This document shows, in pieces, positions 1 through 10,474 of a stretch of DNA of 64,000 nt. Source of the stretch: Membranipora membranacea (taxonomy: Eukaryota; Bryozoa; Gymnolaemata; Cheilostomatida; Membraniporidae); assembly GCA_914767715.1 (NCBI GenBank), contig OU612072.1, positions 25,854,001 through 25,918,000 of the forward strand, read 5' to 3'. Position numbers and translations under genes: made by a program. Under the pieces are notes generated by a model. It was given only the letters and a program-made list of their open reading frames with translations, did no database searches and was not told the DNA's origin. Positions within the stretch are counted from its first letter, which is position 1. Every line of letters begins with the position of its first letter.

Positions 1-972
1 TAAAAGGAAGATAATTGGTTGTCTACAACGTCTCTGAGTAATGATATCCGCTAGTTAATAGCTTGTGGGTCCACAGGACACTATATGTTTACTTTTTGGT
101 TGAACAGAACTTGGTTTTACTAGTTTTTTTCACTTTGATATGTAAGTTAGTCTGAGGATTGAAGTCCTTGTCATGTTGGGACTACCACGACAGCCATGGA
201 TTGCAATAAAAGGACTCACTAAAGAAAGGTATTTTAAATTGAACAACTCTACTAAAACATAAGACAACTCAAAATTGCCCATTTTTCCTTTTAAGATAAC
301 TTATTGATGCTAGAGCTGAAACTATAGACAAGTTATGGAATCCCAGTTTTGATGAAGGTTTAGGCACAGGATTAGTGGTAATCCCCAGGATACTTGACTT
401 TTTACCAACACGGTCCTAGACCGTAACTTGAAAACTTTTATAAAGACTAAGACATGAAACCATCTTTTACCGCTAGCCAGGTATAAATTGTCAAATCAAG
501 GATGGGTTTCTCAACCCATCGTTGGAATTTGTGATAGTATTGAAGTAGATGACAGCAGTTTTAATAATAGGATAAGGACAGGACAATTGAAATGGTCATT
601 ATCAACTTACCTTGGGTTTCTGTAGTTGTAGTAGCAAGGCATTAACTGACCACTCACCGGGATGCGGGGTGTTTTGACAGCCTAAAACAAAATTGGTTTA
701 CAGTGATTTGAATGAATAGTACTAAAATGTGGGTGCCTCACCATGCCTAATCACCCTCATACTGGGAAATCTAGTATGATGGATAGGGTTTCCCATTTAC
801 TAGATGACTGGGCCTAAGTCACAAGCGACTATGGTATAACATAGTGCATTATAAAAGTGAGCCTCTCCAACGCAATCAGGGGATAAGGAAAATGGGAGGG
901 GACACCTGCCTTGGTTGGTTATTGAATCCAATCCATACTTTAATATCAATTGACATGATTAACATCATGCAG
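1..972. other. Unassigned DNA upstream of possible tetraspanin exons
   Basis: No reading frame here is convincing as a whole. The only suggestive piece is 646-702 (+), which reads through a GCFDSLKQNWFT stretch resembling the end of a tetraspanin large extracellular loop (Gly-Cys followed by an amphipathic segment). A TAA lies immediately before it in frame and no AG acceptor falls between that stop and the motif, so it is either decayed or a coincidence. I see nothing else that can be supported. Confidence 0.3.
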
Positions 973-1228
973 CAATCACAATAATACTTGATTTTGTGAA
1001 GGTCGGATTAACATGTGCTGCAATCATGGGGTTGGTCCTATCTGCTTCTCTACTGTAAGTACAATGTCACCATGGGAAGGTTACTAATTATCAGACTGCC
1101 CTTGATCTTAACAACATGATTGAAAATGATTTGAATGCTGGCAACAACTTTAGTGCTAACTGTAACTAACTATATTCACCACTATATGCTCTGCTAGTAC
1201 TTGCTGTCACCTCTTTGGGATGATCTAG
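973..1228 (+). CDS. Possible last two exons of a tetraspanin-like membrane protein
   Basis: Exon 973-1054 follows a CATGCAG acceptor and ends at a strong GTAAGT donor. In phase it reads a hydrophobic segment (VGLTCAAIMGLVLSASLL) like a fourth transmembrane helix. Exon 1198-1228 follows a CTGCTAG acceptor with branch-point-like TAACTAAC upstream, and in the joined phase reads TCCHLFGMI then TAG. A TM4 followed by a Cys-Cys pair and a short tail is typical of tetraspanins, which organise membrane microdomains. Seen directly: splice borders, open frame, hydrophobicity, Cys pair. Inferred: family membership. The diagnostic CCG-containing loop is not recognised upstream, so a chance hydrophobic frame or a decayed gene remains possible. 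Confidence 0.28.
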
Positions 1229-1554
1229 TATGTGTTAACTTTAAACTTACTCATTATGGATGGGGAGGCTCAATCAGAATATCCAAATCCAAAACCAGTG
1301 TCTGGACTGGGAATAACTACTCCTTGTCAGTTTCAGCTCCAAAGAAAAAGAGTTTGCAGTCTTGCTGTTGTGTTGGCAAACACCCATTTCCTGTTTTAAC
1401 TTTTAGAGATTCCATTCTCCTTTTTTGGGTTCAATTGAATTGAGAGTTGTCTTGTGTTTAAATAAGAGGACACAATATGTAAATTTTTAAAAGGTGGTAA
1501 GTAAATTTTGTATTGTATTACAAGGAGTTTTACTCCTTGGTGTGTATATCTAGA

Positions 1555-1560
1555 AATAAA
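1555..1560 (+). terminator. Possible polyadenylation signal AATAAA
   Basis: An AATAAA hexamer lies about 330 nt after the TAG of the tetraspanin-like exon. A short hairpin (CAAGGAGT...ACTCCTTG, about 1520-1539) precedes it. In DNA this AT-rich the hexamer is common, so the link to the exons is only positional. Confidence 0.18.
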
Positions 1561-1893
1561 TGATTAAATTGAATGCAGTTATAATATTATGAAGTGAGTG
1601 TAAGGTAATTATCATTGAGAGAAACAGAACTTGGTGAAATTTTTGAGAAAAAGCTGACCCCTGCTTTGTAATCCGTGTGTCTTTTCTGGTGTCACCTTTT
1701 GCAATGAATTGCATCTAGTGACACAATTATAGTTTCAGGTGACAAAATGTTGACAAAAGCAGGTCAATTTAGACTTGCAACAGGGCAGAGGTTGAGCAGG
1801 AAGTGAGCAGGACAATACTTAACGAGGCTTATGGTTAGAGCCAGTGAGAGGATTTTATAGGAGCTGCTGGCACACCTTAGGCTGTACTGTACG

Positions 1894-2017
1894 ACCTAGA
1901 GATGTGGGATTCAATGGTTAGGATGGACAACCAGGAAAACAAGGTGGACATGACAACCTAGAGATGTGGAATTCAATGGTTAGGATGGACAACCAGGAAC
2001 ACAAGGTGGACAGGATG
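1894..2017. repeat. Direct repeat, two copies of 62 bp
   Basis: ACCTAGAGATGTGG begins at 1894 and again at 1956, and the following bases match with few changes, giving two head-to-tail 62-bp units. The period is not a multiple of three and the frames are interrupted, so it is not a protein repeat. Flanking DNA (1561-1893 and 2018-2243) holds nothing I can name. Confidence 0.75.
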
Positions 2018-2243
2018 ACCTGGAGCAGCTGGAGACTAACGATGAGGGAGCAGAGTCAGTGGAGCGTCAGATGCACCAGACCAATTTGGAGCGTCAGGAC
2101 AAGCAGAAACAACGGATAAAGAACACTGGGAGAGGTTGGCGACCTCCAGTACCCAGGCTAGCCATAATGTTACGTGACTACAGGAAGCAGATGACTTGTC
2201 AGATCATGTGACATGTCACGGCGATCAAGGACGATCATAACCA

Positions 2244-2560
2244 GGGAATGCAGATGTCGCATCAATAGCAGGGAGCGGATAACATGTCATAACAATCGAG
2301 GACGATTGCAACTAAGGGAATGCAGATGTCGCATCAATAGCAGGGAGCGGATAACATGCCATATCAATCGAGGACGATTGCAACTAAGGGAATGCATATG
2401 TCGCATCCACACATCAGATCATAGGATGGTCATAACAATCGAGGATTGCAGCCAGGGGGGTGCAGATGTCGCATCCAAACATCAGATCAAAGGATTGTCA
2501 TAGCAATCGAGGACGATTGCAACCAGGGGGGTGCATATGTCGCATTTACAGCAGCAAACA
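2244..2560. repeat. 72-bp minisatellite, about 4.5 copies
   Basis: Unit starts (GGGAATGCAGATGTCGCATC or close variants) fall at 2244, 2316, 2388, 2458 and 2529, so the period is 72, 72, 70 and 71. The first two units are nearly identical and the later ones diverge. Because 72 is divisible by three, the plus strand shows a 24-residue repeated frame rich in Arg and Cys (ECRCRINSRERITCH...), but frame shifts in the later units and the lack of any exon context argue against a real protein. Confidence 0.8.
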
Positions 2561-3419
2561 GGATAATTTCTATATCAACATCAGACGCAATAAGAACATC
2601 CAACATTATAGCTAGCATCATCATCAGTACACTCAACCTCGACTCGAGGACACGCAGTTACCAGCTAGTGCATATCACCTCGAATCAGGGACAGGCAATT
2701 ATATGCAAATCTAAATTCTATTCTTAATACCGGTGCCACCCTAACGCCGGAACCGTGACAACCATGACAATGCAGTTATGGTGGCACCAACGGAGACAAT
2801 TCAGAATTAGCATGATGTCTAACTTACACCAACCAACACTTGCGGCAATTGAGAAATGTGTTTTATTCTTGTTTTTTGCTGGTGTACGTCAGCAGTTTTT
2901 CTAAGGAGTCTGGAACCATGCTATATAAGAGCATGGTACACCAATGTAAGGGCCTCTTTGTTTGCAACTTCATTTGGAGACAGGTCAGTTGTTTTAAACA
3001 TGAAAATTCTATGAGTTATTATTATAATATTTTCATTTATTGTACGTTAGTGATATTTATAGGGAAATAGAACTTGCCTTATTATTTAATAATGGCACAG
3101 TATAACATTTGGTTGGATTATCTATACCATCATCTAATTGAGTTAAATGAATTAAAGCCAGCATGCATGGCATCATTAAACTAGAGAGCATGACTTGTAG
3201 AAATAAGACGTGCACTGTTAAGTTGAATTGCGTTTAATGTTAAACTTGATAAGAATTAAAAGGCATGCTCTTGAGTCAAGTGTTTAACCTCGAACAAATG
3301 AGATCACCATTAAGTAAATAAGTCAGTGTCACATAGTGAGAATCATCATACCGAGCTCGTGAGCACAGATCTCAGTAGCGGAGAGTTAATGTGGTGACTC
3401 CATAACCCGGAATCCCACA
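2561..3419. other. Unassigned DNA with a TATA-like motif
   Basis: No gene is recognised. A TATATAAGAGC motif near 2920-2932 follows a GC-richer patch (2730-2860) and resembles a core promoter or an LTR promoter, but no boundaries, polyadenylation site or downstream frame support either reading. Confidence 0.25.
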
Positions 3420-4714
3420 ATGTCATCAAGTTGACAACAACAAATCTGTTATCTTACATCAAAATGGATTAGTCTTTTGCAGAGATTTATTGCGATCTAC
3501 ATCAAGGTAACTCTCATCACGCTATTAATGTTTATCTGACCATCACTAGTTAGTGATAATGAATGCCAATAAATAATATAAATTGAAAATTCAATCCAGA
3601 GTTGGATTATTTCTCAGTTGCTTGGACAGAGACTTCATTTTTTAGGTCAACCGGTCAATTAATCAATTTATTGAGCAGTACATTCTTGTTATTGCTGAAA
3701 TCAGGTTGATGACATTGCCAAATACAGTTCAGTGGATGAAAGCAAAATATATATAATATATGGAAACAAGTACTTGAGGGTCAACCAGCAACATGAGTGT
3801 CACCTTGCAACACCACAAACTCTTCATTCAAGGTTAGTCACTGGTCGTTAGCAGAATTAAGAGTATGTAAACAGGCAAGGAAAATTTTGAGAAAGTTGTG
3901 ATGCACAGTGCATTGGCACATGGCGTATTGTAAATTAAGTATATGTTCCACCATTAAACAGATTTATTGACCTATTCCAAGAGACTTATCAGTGTTGTGG
4001 AAAAAAAGACCGAAAAGCTTGAACATGATGACATATATCTAAACTCATCACCACCATCACCATCTCTGATGTGAAAAATAAAAACAAAATCAATCCACCC
4101 AACAATAAGTTTTTGGGTGGATGCAGGACAGTTTTATGCGGATGCAGCTTTAATTATTGTGCTGCACAATATTTTTGTCCAATTATTCTAGTGCAATATG
4201 TTTCCATCTTTTGTAACGAACCCAATTTTATTATCCAGTTTACAACCTTCAGGCTAGTAATAAATAGACAACTTGGCATACTTGACTTCAAGGCTATATC
4301 TGTCTACAGAATTGAATCTGTTAGAGTTGTCAGACCCCACCGTTTATTTTTCTTCTATTGTATGCTATTGTAATCTTCATGGTCTAAGCCACAGCTTTCT
4401 CATCAATGATGTTTTTGTCGCTGACCTTGAAGTTTTATCTTATTTTAAGCATTATCTCTAGACTGTTATCTTCGATTGATCTGACAGCTAAAAATAGTTC
4501 AACACATTAAATTTTGTGGTTTGAGAACTTTGTCCGGTTCGCGCAGATTACCCCGGGGGGGTCAAATTCTGAAAGAAAATACTGAGGTACCAGAAGTAAA
4601 TAGAAACTTCGGTACTTGGAGTTTGAACACATTGTATTTAACAATAAACAGCTACTGACATGTAATATGCTCCAGTAAAGCCGAATGGCTCATCTTTTCA
4701 TGTCAATACAACCA
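3420..4714. repeat. Single arm of the foldback repeat family (diverged copy)
   Basis: The sequence from about 3420 to 4700 recurs in inverse orientation through about 29.9-28.5 kb, and parts recur in direct orientation at 27.8-28.4 kb. Shared landmarks include the segment reading acaaatctgttatctta and the hairpin ATCCACCCAA...TTGGGTGGAT at about 4090-4123. The apparent plus-strand frame at 4071-4373 has a matching frame on the minus strand at 28558-28840 only because the DNA is repeated. No transposase is present, so the element is non-autonomous. Here only one arm is visible. Confidence 0.65.
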
Positions 4715-5374
4715 GTGAGTGATATTTACATTGAGAAAATGTCACCAAGGTTTGCAGAAACTTTCATACTAAATCCGGGTTGGAGGTATTAAGGATGACT
4801 ATGTGATCAGTGTTAGGATTCATTATTCCTTAATAGGTCATAATATGACCTATTTAGGAATAATCAATCCTAACACATATTATATATCACCACATTATTA
4901 CCTTCATATCTTTTTAATGTGCATTTTTAAAGCCATTTATGATGTCATGGAACTGTTGTAAAAATAAATGATGGTTCTATTTATGTCTGTAAATTACCCT
5001 GCACTGAACATGAACACTTTGATGGTCCAATACTAGACTATTTTGTGAGTGAGAGTTACATTGAGAAGATAGCACCAAGGTTTGCAGAAACTTTCACACT
5101 AAATCCGGGTTGGAGGTATTAAGGATGACTATGTGATCATTGTTAGGATTCAGCATTCCTAAATAGGTCATAGTATGACCTATTTAGGAATAACCAATCC
5201 TAACACATATTATATATCACCACATTATTACCTTCAGATCTTTTTAATGTGCATTTTTAAAGCCATTTATGATGTCATGGAACTGTTGTAAAAATAAATG
5301 ATGGTTCTATTTATGTCTGTAAATTACCCTGCACTGAACATGAACACTTTGATGGTCCAATACTAGAATATTTT
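4715..5374. repeat. 330-bp tandem duplication
   Basis: GTGAGTGA begins at 4715 and again at 5045, and the 330 bases that follow agree closely (tttgcagaaactttca, aaatccgggttggaggt, tgtcatggaactgttgt). The same unit occurs once at about 50.41-50.6 kb and inverted near 27.4 kb, so this is an internal duplication within a dispersed repeat. Confidence 0.8.
5141..5205. repeat. Palindrome with a perfect 37-nt core
   Basis: Bases 5155-5191 form an 18-bp perfect inverted repeat around one central base (attcctaaataggtcata and its complement). TGTTAGGATT (5141-5150) and AATCCTAACA (5196-5205) extend it outward with a short unpaired stretch. A slightly imperfect version sits in the first copy of the 330-bp duplication near 4823-4860. 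It would extrude as a stable hairpin and may be the terminal or central fold of a MITE. Confidence 0.75.
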
Positions 5375-5853
5375 CCCTCTTCAAATGTCGTCATCATAAA
5401 CAAATCACAGTTCTGTAGATAAACGAAGTCATCTTTGAATCTGTCAGCGCTATTCTAAAACTAAAGCAAATAGGAAACCTATGAACATGTTTACACTGCA
5501 TATCGTCGAGCTAGTTTATCCGATTTCACAAGTTTTATACCAACTAATCTAATTCCTGTTGATTTTCCCTATGCTCCTAACATCAGTCAGTCATTATAGC
5601 TTGTGATATCGGATTCAAACGGATATCGGGGAATTTAAGGTCAATTAGACACCATCTTGCCGCAATCCATTAATCCAAGGCTCTAATTGATAGTCAATGC
5701 AGAGATAATGTATTTGCCTGAAGATTAGGAATTGTTGAGTTGACCCCTTTCCACCCAAACTTGGCCTAAAATGATTTACAGACAGAAATCGGACCTTCAT
5801 ATATTTCAAAGATTCCTTCACTGACATGCTGCTAGTAGTCTGACTTATATTTA
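5375..5853. other. Dispersed-repeat DNA, no gene
   Basis: This stretch matches 50.6-50.95 kb in direct orientation and part of 27.0-27.2 kb in inverse orientation. No coding sequence is supported. Its last bases (ATTTA, 5849-5853) are the left target-site duplication of the inserted LINE. Confidence 0.5.
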
Positions 5854-7383
5854 TGGATATGGATATGGATAATTTATTCTGTCTCTGCCAAGTGGTTGAG
5901 AAATAAAAGCGTATGTTGAGCTCATAATAAAAATATTAAATTACTGTATAAAATAAAAATATTGCAGTGTTGTACCGTTATAAAATGATACTCAGAAAAA
6001 TGTTTTATTGACAAATTTGATGCATTGTGCTCTAAAACAGTTCGTACGAATATCAACTCTACACTTCAAGGCACGGTAGCACCCTGAAGGTAGCTTATCT
6101 AGCTCAAAAAGAGGGTCAATCCCAGTGGCGTACATTCTAAGGCACTTATTGTGAAAACAACGTTCATAGACATCAGATATGTTGGAGAATCTGCATCCTG
6201 CTAGATAACCTGCTGTGGAGATCACATTGTCAATAGATTTTTCACAATAATTGGACATTTGACCAAAAACAGTGCACAGATGGTAAATAAAAACGCACTC
6301 AATGAACGTGACATAGCATCTCAATCTGATTGGTTTAGGCACTTTGAGGAATGATAGATGTTTGATAATAAAAAACCGTTTTCTAGCTTTCCTAACAACA
6401 CACTGGGTATGATCTTTAAAAGTGAGCTTTGAGTCAATAGAAGTGCCAAGGTATACAAATTGATCGACTCGTTGAACCTCAGCACCCTTAATGATGATGT
6501 TATCACAGCTTGGATTATCACGTTTGTTACTAATAATCATTTCCTTTGTTTTTGTGACATTTAGTATGAGGTCATTGGCACAAAACCAGTCAGTGAGGAA
6601 TTCCGCAGCTGAGTCCAGTGTTGATGGTGTCTTAGATGTGCAGAGCACTAATAGGATAGTGTCATCTGCATATTTGATCAGGTGGTAGTTACTATATGGT
6701 GGTAAAGGCATATTCTGGACATATATGGAGAATAGCAGTGGGCTCCAGACGCACCCCTGTGGACTGCCAGTTGATGTTGTTTTGACAGCAGAGAATTGAC
6801 AATTAACTTCCACTTTTTGTGTCCTATCTGTCAGGAAGTTGTATATAAGGTTGATGATGTTGCCGTGTAGGGGGGAATTTACGAATTGGTCTATCAGCGT
6901 ATTGGGGCTAATGGTGTTAAAAGCACTCGTAAATTCAACAAACAAGCAGTCTACATAGTTTTTGGAGTTGGAGTCAAGATGTTTAGTAACTATATCAAGT
7001 AACATCGCTAGTGCATCCTCTGTAGACCTGCGCTCTCTGTAGGCGAACTGGGACTCGTCCATCATACAGCCCAATATCATAGGTTTGGTGACCCTCTCAA
7101 ATGTTTTAGCCACGATAGACGTAAGGGCCACTGGTCGATAATCCTTGGCTACGTTGGCAGTGTTTGATCTAGGAATTGGTTTTATTATAGCGGTTTTCCA
7201 TATTAGTGGAAACTCACCCAGCTTGATGCAGCTGTTGAATAGAAAACAGAGAGGTTGACTCAGAGAATATGCCGCCATCTTCAGCACCCTGCCAGGAATA
7301 CCATCTGGCCCCGGACCTTTCTTTGGGTCTGTTTGACGTAGACATTTGATGACCTCATCTACACGTATCTCAGGACACACCTC
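5854..7383 (-). mobile_element. 5'-truncated LINE (family B, L2/CR1-like) with empty-site support
   Basis: The homologous DNA at about 50.93 kb runs uninterrupted through ...cttaaatttagtatcacac, whereas here the same sequence is split by 1,530 bp flanked by ATTTA on both sides (5849-5853 and 7384-7388). The insert is antisense, ends 3' in a TATCCA microsatellite after AATAAATT (5854-5875), and is cut off at the 5' side just before the reverse transcriptase domain, as expected of target-primed reverse transcription. It lacks an endonuclease region. The insertion postdates the duplication that made the two copies of flanking DNA, or that copy lost it. Confidence 0.85.
5992..7383 (-). CDS. LINE reverse transcriptase, 5'-truncated open frame
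   Basis: An uninterrupted frame of about 463 LINE-derived codons; the open frame continues into unrelated flanking DNA as far as 7509. In numbering from 7509 the RT motifs are KGPGPDG at 64-70, YRPVALTS at 124-131, motif A VEFTSAF at 191-197, SPQG at 249-252 and YADD at 280-283, followed by a thumb and C-terminal tail ending ...CIKFVNKTFF. The enzyme would make cDNA from LINE RNA at a nicked target. Motif A carries Glu at 192 where the related family A in this window has the catalytic Asp (LDFSSAF). The start codon is not the element's own. It is probably non-functional although unbroken, consistent with a young insertion. Confidence 0.8.
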   Translation of the reverse strand, partial: EVCPEIRVDEVIKCLRQTDPKKGPGPDGIPGRVLKMAAYSLSQPLCFLFNSCIKLGEFPLIWKTAIIKPIPRSNTANVAKDYRPVALTSIVAKTFERVTKPMILGCMMDESQFAYRERRSTEDALAMLLDIVTKHLDSNSKNYVDCLFVEFTSAFNTISPNTLIDQFVNSPLHGNIINLIYNFLTDRTQKVEVNCQFSAVKTTSTGSPQGCVWSPLLFSIYVQNMPLPPYSNYHLIKYADDTILLVLCTSKTPSTLDSAAEFLTDWFCANDLILNVTKTKEMIISNKRDNPSCDNIIIKGAEVQRVDQFVYLGTSIDSKLTFKDHTQCVVRKARKRFFIIKHLSFLKVPKPIRLRCYVTFIECVFIYHLCTVFGQMSNYCEKSIDNVISTAGYLAGCRFSNISDVYERCFHNKCLRMYATGIDPLFELDKLPSGCYRALKCRVDIRTNCFRAQCIKFVNKTFF

Positions 7384-8986
7384 ATTTAGTATCACACATT
7401 TTTTCAAACTGCATGTTTCTAACATGATTAATTGTACATTAACTAAAATACATTGAAAACATAAAGGCACAACAATGAGCAAAATGATACAGTAGATTAC
7501 GTTATGCAAAAGCGTGATGAAAATTTATTCAGTATTACATGCAAAGCACATTGTGCACAACAATGGATCACCTTTTTTTGGTGACTGTTTAGCATCGAAA
7601 GAGTAATGTTTATGCTCATAACTTCTCTACTATTGGAATAATCATCAAACTCCATGATCAAATCCTCAGAAATACTCTCTAGTTTAATGGAAGCTGGTGT
7701 GTATAACATGTTGTGTGACCGCTTTTTTGGCTGGAGAAGGGTGCATGTTTTGGACCAAATAAAGCCAGTTTAGCCACAAAATTATCTCAAGACGTAAAGC
7801 CATAATCAATAATCGCTTCGATCCGAATCTCCTGCTGTTCATCACGCTGACAACAAATTTGGCTGACATATTTCTGAGTTTCTGAATTTAGATGGAAATT
7901 TTGACCGAAATTAGTAAAATTTGGGTTATTGTCTGTTACAGTTGTGACAACCAGGATCTGTAAGCTGGTAAGATTATTGATGGAAGTGACAGTACAAGCG
8001 ATATATCACGTTAAGGTAATATAGTGGTAATATATTTATGCCCTACATGAATAATGGATCTCTTGTTTACTAAATCTCAAAAAACTGACCTAACGCTGAT
8101 AGCATGATCATCCATTGTACCTCCTACCCGGATTTAATTTAAGAAAATTCTGCAAAGTTTTATGACCAAAATTCTCAAACCAAAAAATTTAATCTGTTGA
8201 GCTATTTCTAGCTGTCAGATCAAGCGAAGATAACAGCCTTGATAGATAACTGTAATATCGCAAAAACAAAGTTGATGATGAGATTGCCCAATGTCATTTA
8301 GTAAACAAAGAAAAATCTTTTATCCTACATGAGTATGAACAGGTGTTTTGCAGACAATTTTACTGTCAAGTACATGAGAATCACTCTTCCTAGGCTGGAT
8401 TTATCTGTAAACGATACATTGGTGACAATAAATACAAATAGTAAAGATCGAAGATTTAATTGATAGTAGGAATGAATATTTCTACAGAGTTAATTGAAAA
8501 GATTCAATTTTATAGATCAACCGTTCAATTGATTAAATAATTGAACAGTTCATAGAAAAGCTACCACTATAATCAACTTGTCTTTGATGGCGAAGAAATC
8601 AGGTTGATGATGAGATTTCAAAATGTCAGTGAATGTGAACAAATTATTTATAATGTGAAATATGAAAACATCTACATAAGGGTAACCTGGCAACATGACT
8701 GATTGTTCATAAAAGCTCAGTCACCTCATCGTTCACTGGTGCTCAGAAGGAAAATGAAGAATTGGTATGAGGGCAAGGTCATTATTTAGAAAGTTTTCTA
8801 TATCTGATCCACTCGTGGTGGCGACCCAACAAAAAACTGTGACCCACAAAGCTCATAGCCTATGTATCCTAGCAAAAAATGACAACAATAAATGGTGTAT
8901 AGTTTGAAGGTTGGACATTTTAAAACAGTTGGAAAATCAGTCTTTAGGATAAATACAGAATAAATTTGGACCTATCAAAGGATACA
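7384..8986. repeat. Dispersed foldback-family DNA upstream of unit 1
   Basis: 7384-7670 matches 50.93-51.18 kb and 8490-8850 matches 51.18-51.54 kb, both direct; the second part also occurs inverted at about 46.50-46.85 kb. The stretch near 8855 (ctcatagcctatgtatccta) recurs at 51.72 kb and inside the solo LTR at 13.12 kb. The intervening 7.7-8.49 kb resembles the 26.5-26.9 kb repeat. No coding sequence is supported. Confidence 0.6.
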
Positions 8987-9210
8987 CAATAAAGATCACT
9001 TTATAAATGAGTTCCTAAGCAAATGCCCATCAGGACGCTACCGCACCAGTATGTACAGAGGTGCCTGGGGTCTAGACTGCTTTTTATGCAATCTGATTCA
9101 CACACTAAACAATATTCTTTTTTAACTTGTACCACAGAGACCTGATTTTTCTATGTATACACCGAATTCCACGGCTTTTTTGTGAGTGATAGTAATAAAT
9201 CCATCCATCC
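8987..9210 (+). mobile_element. LINE 3' end fragment (relative of family A)
   Basis: From about 8994 the plus strand reads DHFINEFLSKCPSGRYRT...LIHTLNNILF then a stop, matching the C-terminal end of family A at 22.6-22.75 kb. It is followed by a short 3' UTR and the tail AATAAATCCATCCATCC ending near 9210. Everything upstream of the last 44 codons is missing. The paralogous fragment is at 51852-52094. Confidence 0.8.
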
Positions 9211-9733
9211 AACAGCACTCTGACTTCGGCTGTTCTACTAATGGGTCCAAAATCTCTGGGAAGCTGGTAATACAGTATGTTGATTTACAATACACAGGTT
9301 TAATAGTTATTTAATTATCTGATCTCAGAGAGGACTAGTTCTAATCTGATTTCGACTTTTATTCGGTTTCATATTATTAACGCATAAAAAAGGTATCAAA
9401 AGTCTTAGATAATGTTTGTCAACATGTACAAAAAAGCAGTAAAACCTGCAACAAAAGTTTGTGGCATATAAAAACAGCTTATTTTGAGCACGCATCACTT
9501 TGCATGGGAGTACATCAAATACAGTAAAGTAAATACATGAGTTTACATAAAGTATCGCCCCAAACTAACATTAGAAGGAGGCAATAGCTGCAGTGAATAT
9601 TTATTGCGAACAGCTGACTTACCAAACTTGAACATTAGCTCACTTACTTTGCCACATACAAATTTTGGATTGGCAGTTTTAAGTCTCTATAACATATTAG
9701 CTAGGCACACTGCGATGCATATTAATTATGCAG

Positions 9734-9739
9734 TTTATT
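9734..9739 (-). terminator. Polyadenylation signal of the AGXT2-like copy 1
   Basis: AATAAA on the minus strand lies 15 nt beyond the stop codon at 9754-9756. The equivalent site in unit 2 reads AATAGA and in unit 3 the region is deleted, in line with loss of function of those copies. Confidence 0.4.
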
Positions 9740-9753
9740 TATATAAATTGGTT

Positions 9754-9873
9754 TCACATCTTTGATCGCCTGTTGCGTAGATTGTCACAGGAGATTTTTA
9801 GGAAAGCTAAAACGTAATCTGCATCTGCTTTAGTTATCCACATTGGAGGTTTGAATCTCTATTCCTCCCTTTC
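9754..9873 (-). pseudogene. AGXT2-like last exon, unit 1 (14-nt deletion)
   Basis: After a TTGTTGTAG acceptor the exon reads, in its later part, FKPPMWITKADADYVLAF and ends NRRSKM-TGA, matching the enzyme's C-terminus (FRIAPSM-ITKPEVDF pattern). Compared with unit 2 it lacks 14 nt (cagaacgtgccctc in plus orientation) inside the GGIGGHVL segment, which shifts the frame relative to the preceding exon. Confidence 0.75.
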
Positions 9874-10000
9874 CTACAACAAAGCAGTGAGATATATTAT
9901 TATGGTAAATATATCTACCCAGTTATCCTCTCTCTGAACAAATTATAAGGCTAAGAATTGATGGCTTGTTGAAGCTCTATCATCATCTGACCTAGTGGCA

Positions 10001-10218
10001 GGGCCGTAGTTTAGAAAAAAATGGAAGAGGAGGCAAAATTTTGTGGCGAGTCCGAAGCATCACCAACAAGCTCCTTTCTGAACAATTTAAGAGATATAAT
10101 TAGCAAATGGATATCCAAGAGGAGCTGATTCTGACATGGCTTATTCAATTATAGTGTTTTGAGACCACTGTATTTAGCTTTGCCTCCCTGCCTCCGCGCC
10201 TCCCTAGAACTACGGACC
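10001..10218. mobile_element. 218-bp MITE-like element with GGGCCGTAGTT termini
   Basis: Left end GGGCCGTAGTTTAG and right end CTAGAACTACGGACC are imperfect inverted repeats, each followed inward by GAGGC-rich/GCCTCC sequence. The same termini (GCCCGTAGTTCTAGGGGAGGC) occur inside both arms of the foldback element at about 26.44 and 30.19 kb. Unit 2 has the whole copy; unit 3 has lost its left end. No clear target duplication is visible. Confidence 0.5.
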
Positions 10219-10358
10219 TGAGTGGTAGTGCATTGTGGGAGCCACAAATGTCATATTCCTTTGCTATTTGAGAAACATATTGAGCGTCAGTATATTGTAT
10301 ACACATACAGTATTTTACTCTAATTCTGGATCTGATCGCTACTTTTCTTATCTCTTAC

Positions 10359-10434
10359 CGCAAAGAACTTTCATATCCTTCATATCTTCGAATATATCTC
10401 CAAACTGATCAGCAGGGAGAGGAGCTCTGCTATC
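10359..10434 (-). pseudogene. AGXT2-like 76-nt exon, unit 1
   Basis: Bounded by TATAG acceptor and GTAAGA donor, it reads DSRAPLPADQFGDIFEDMKD and continues MKVLCG, starting in phase 0 and leaving one base. The segment corresponds to the small-domain piece just after the conserved GDVRGKG exon. The exon itself is undamaged in this unit. A (CAGTCACT)n microsatellite starts 40 nt upstream of its acceptor. Confidence 0.8.
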
Positions 10435-10474
10435 CTATAATTATTCGATAGAATAATTATTTGTGATTTAGGTT

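Noticed and set aside
1894-2017. Collagen-like Gly-X-Y frame over the 62-bp repeat
   Set aside because: Only a few triplets fit, the 62-bp period shifts the frame and stops intervene.
4071-4373. 100-codon plus-strand frame shared with 28.6-28.8 kb
   Set aside because: Similarity is explained by repeat DNA; the frame is not better conserved than its flanks.
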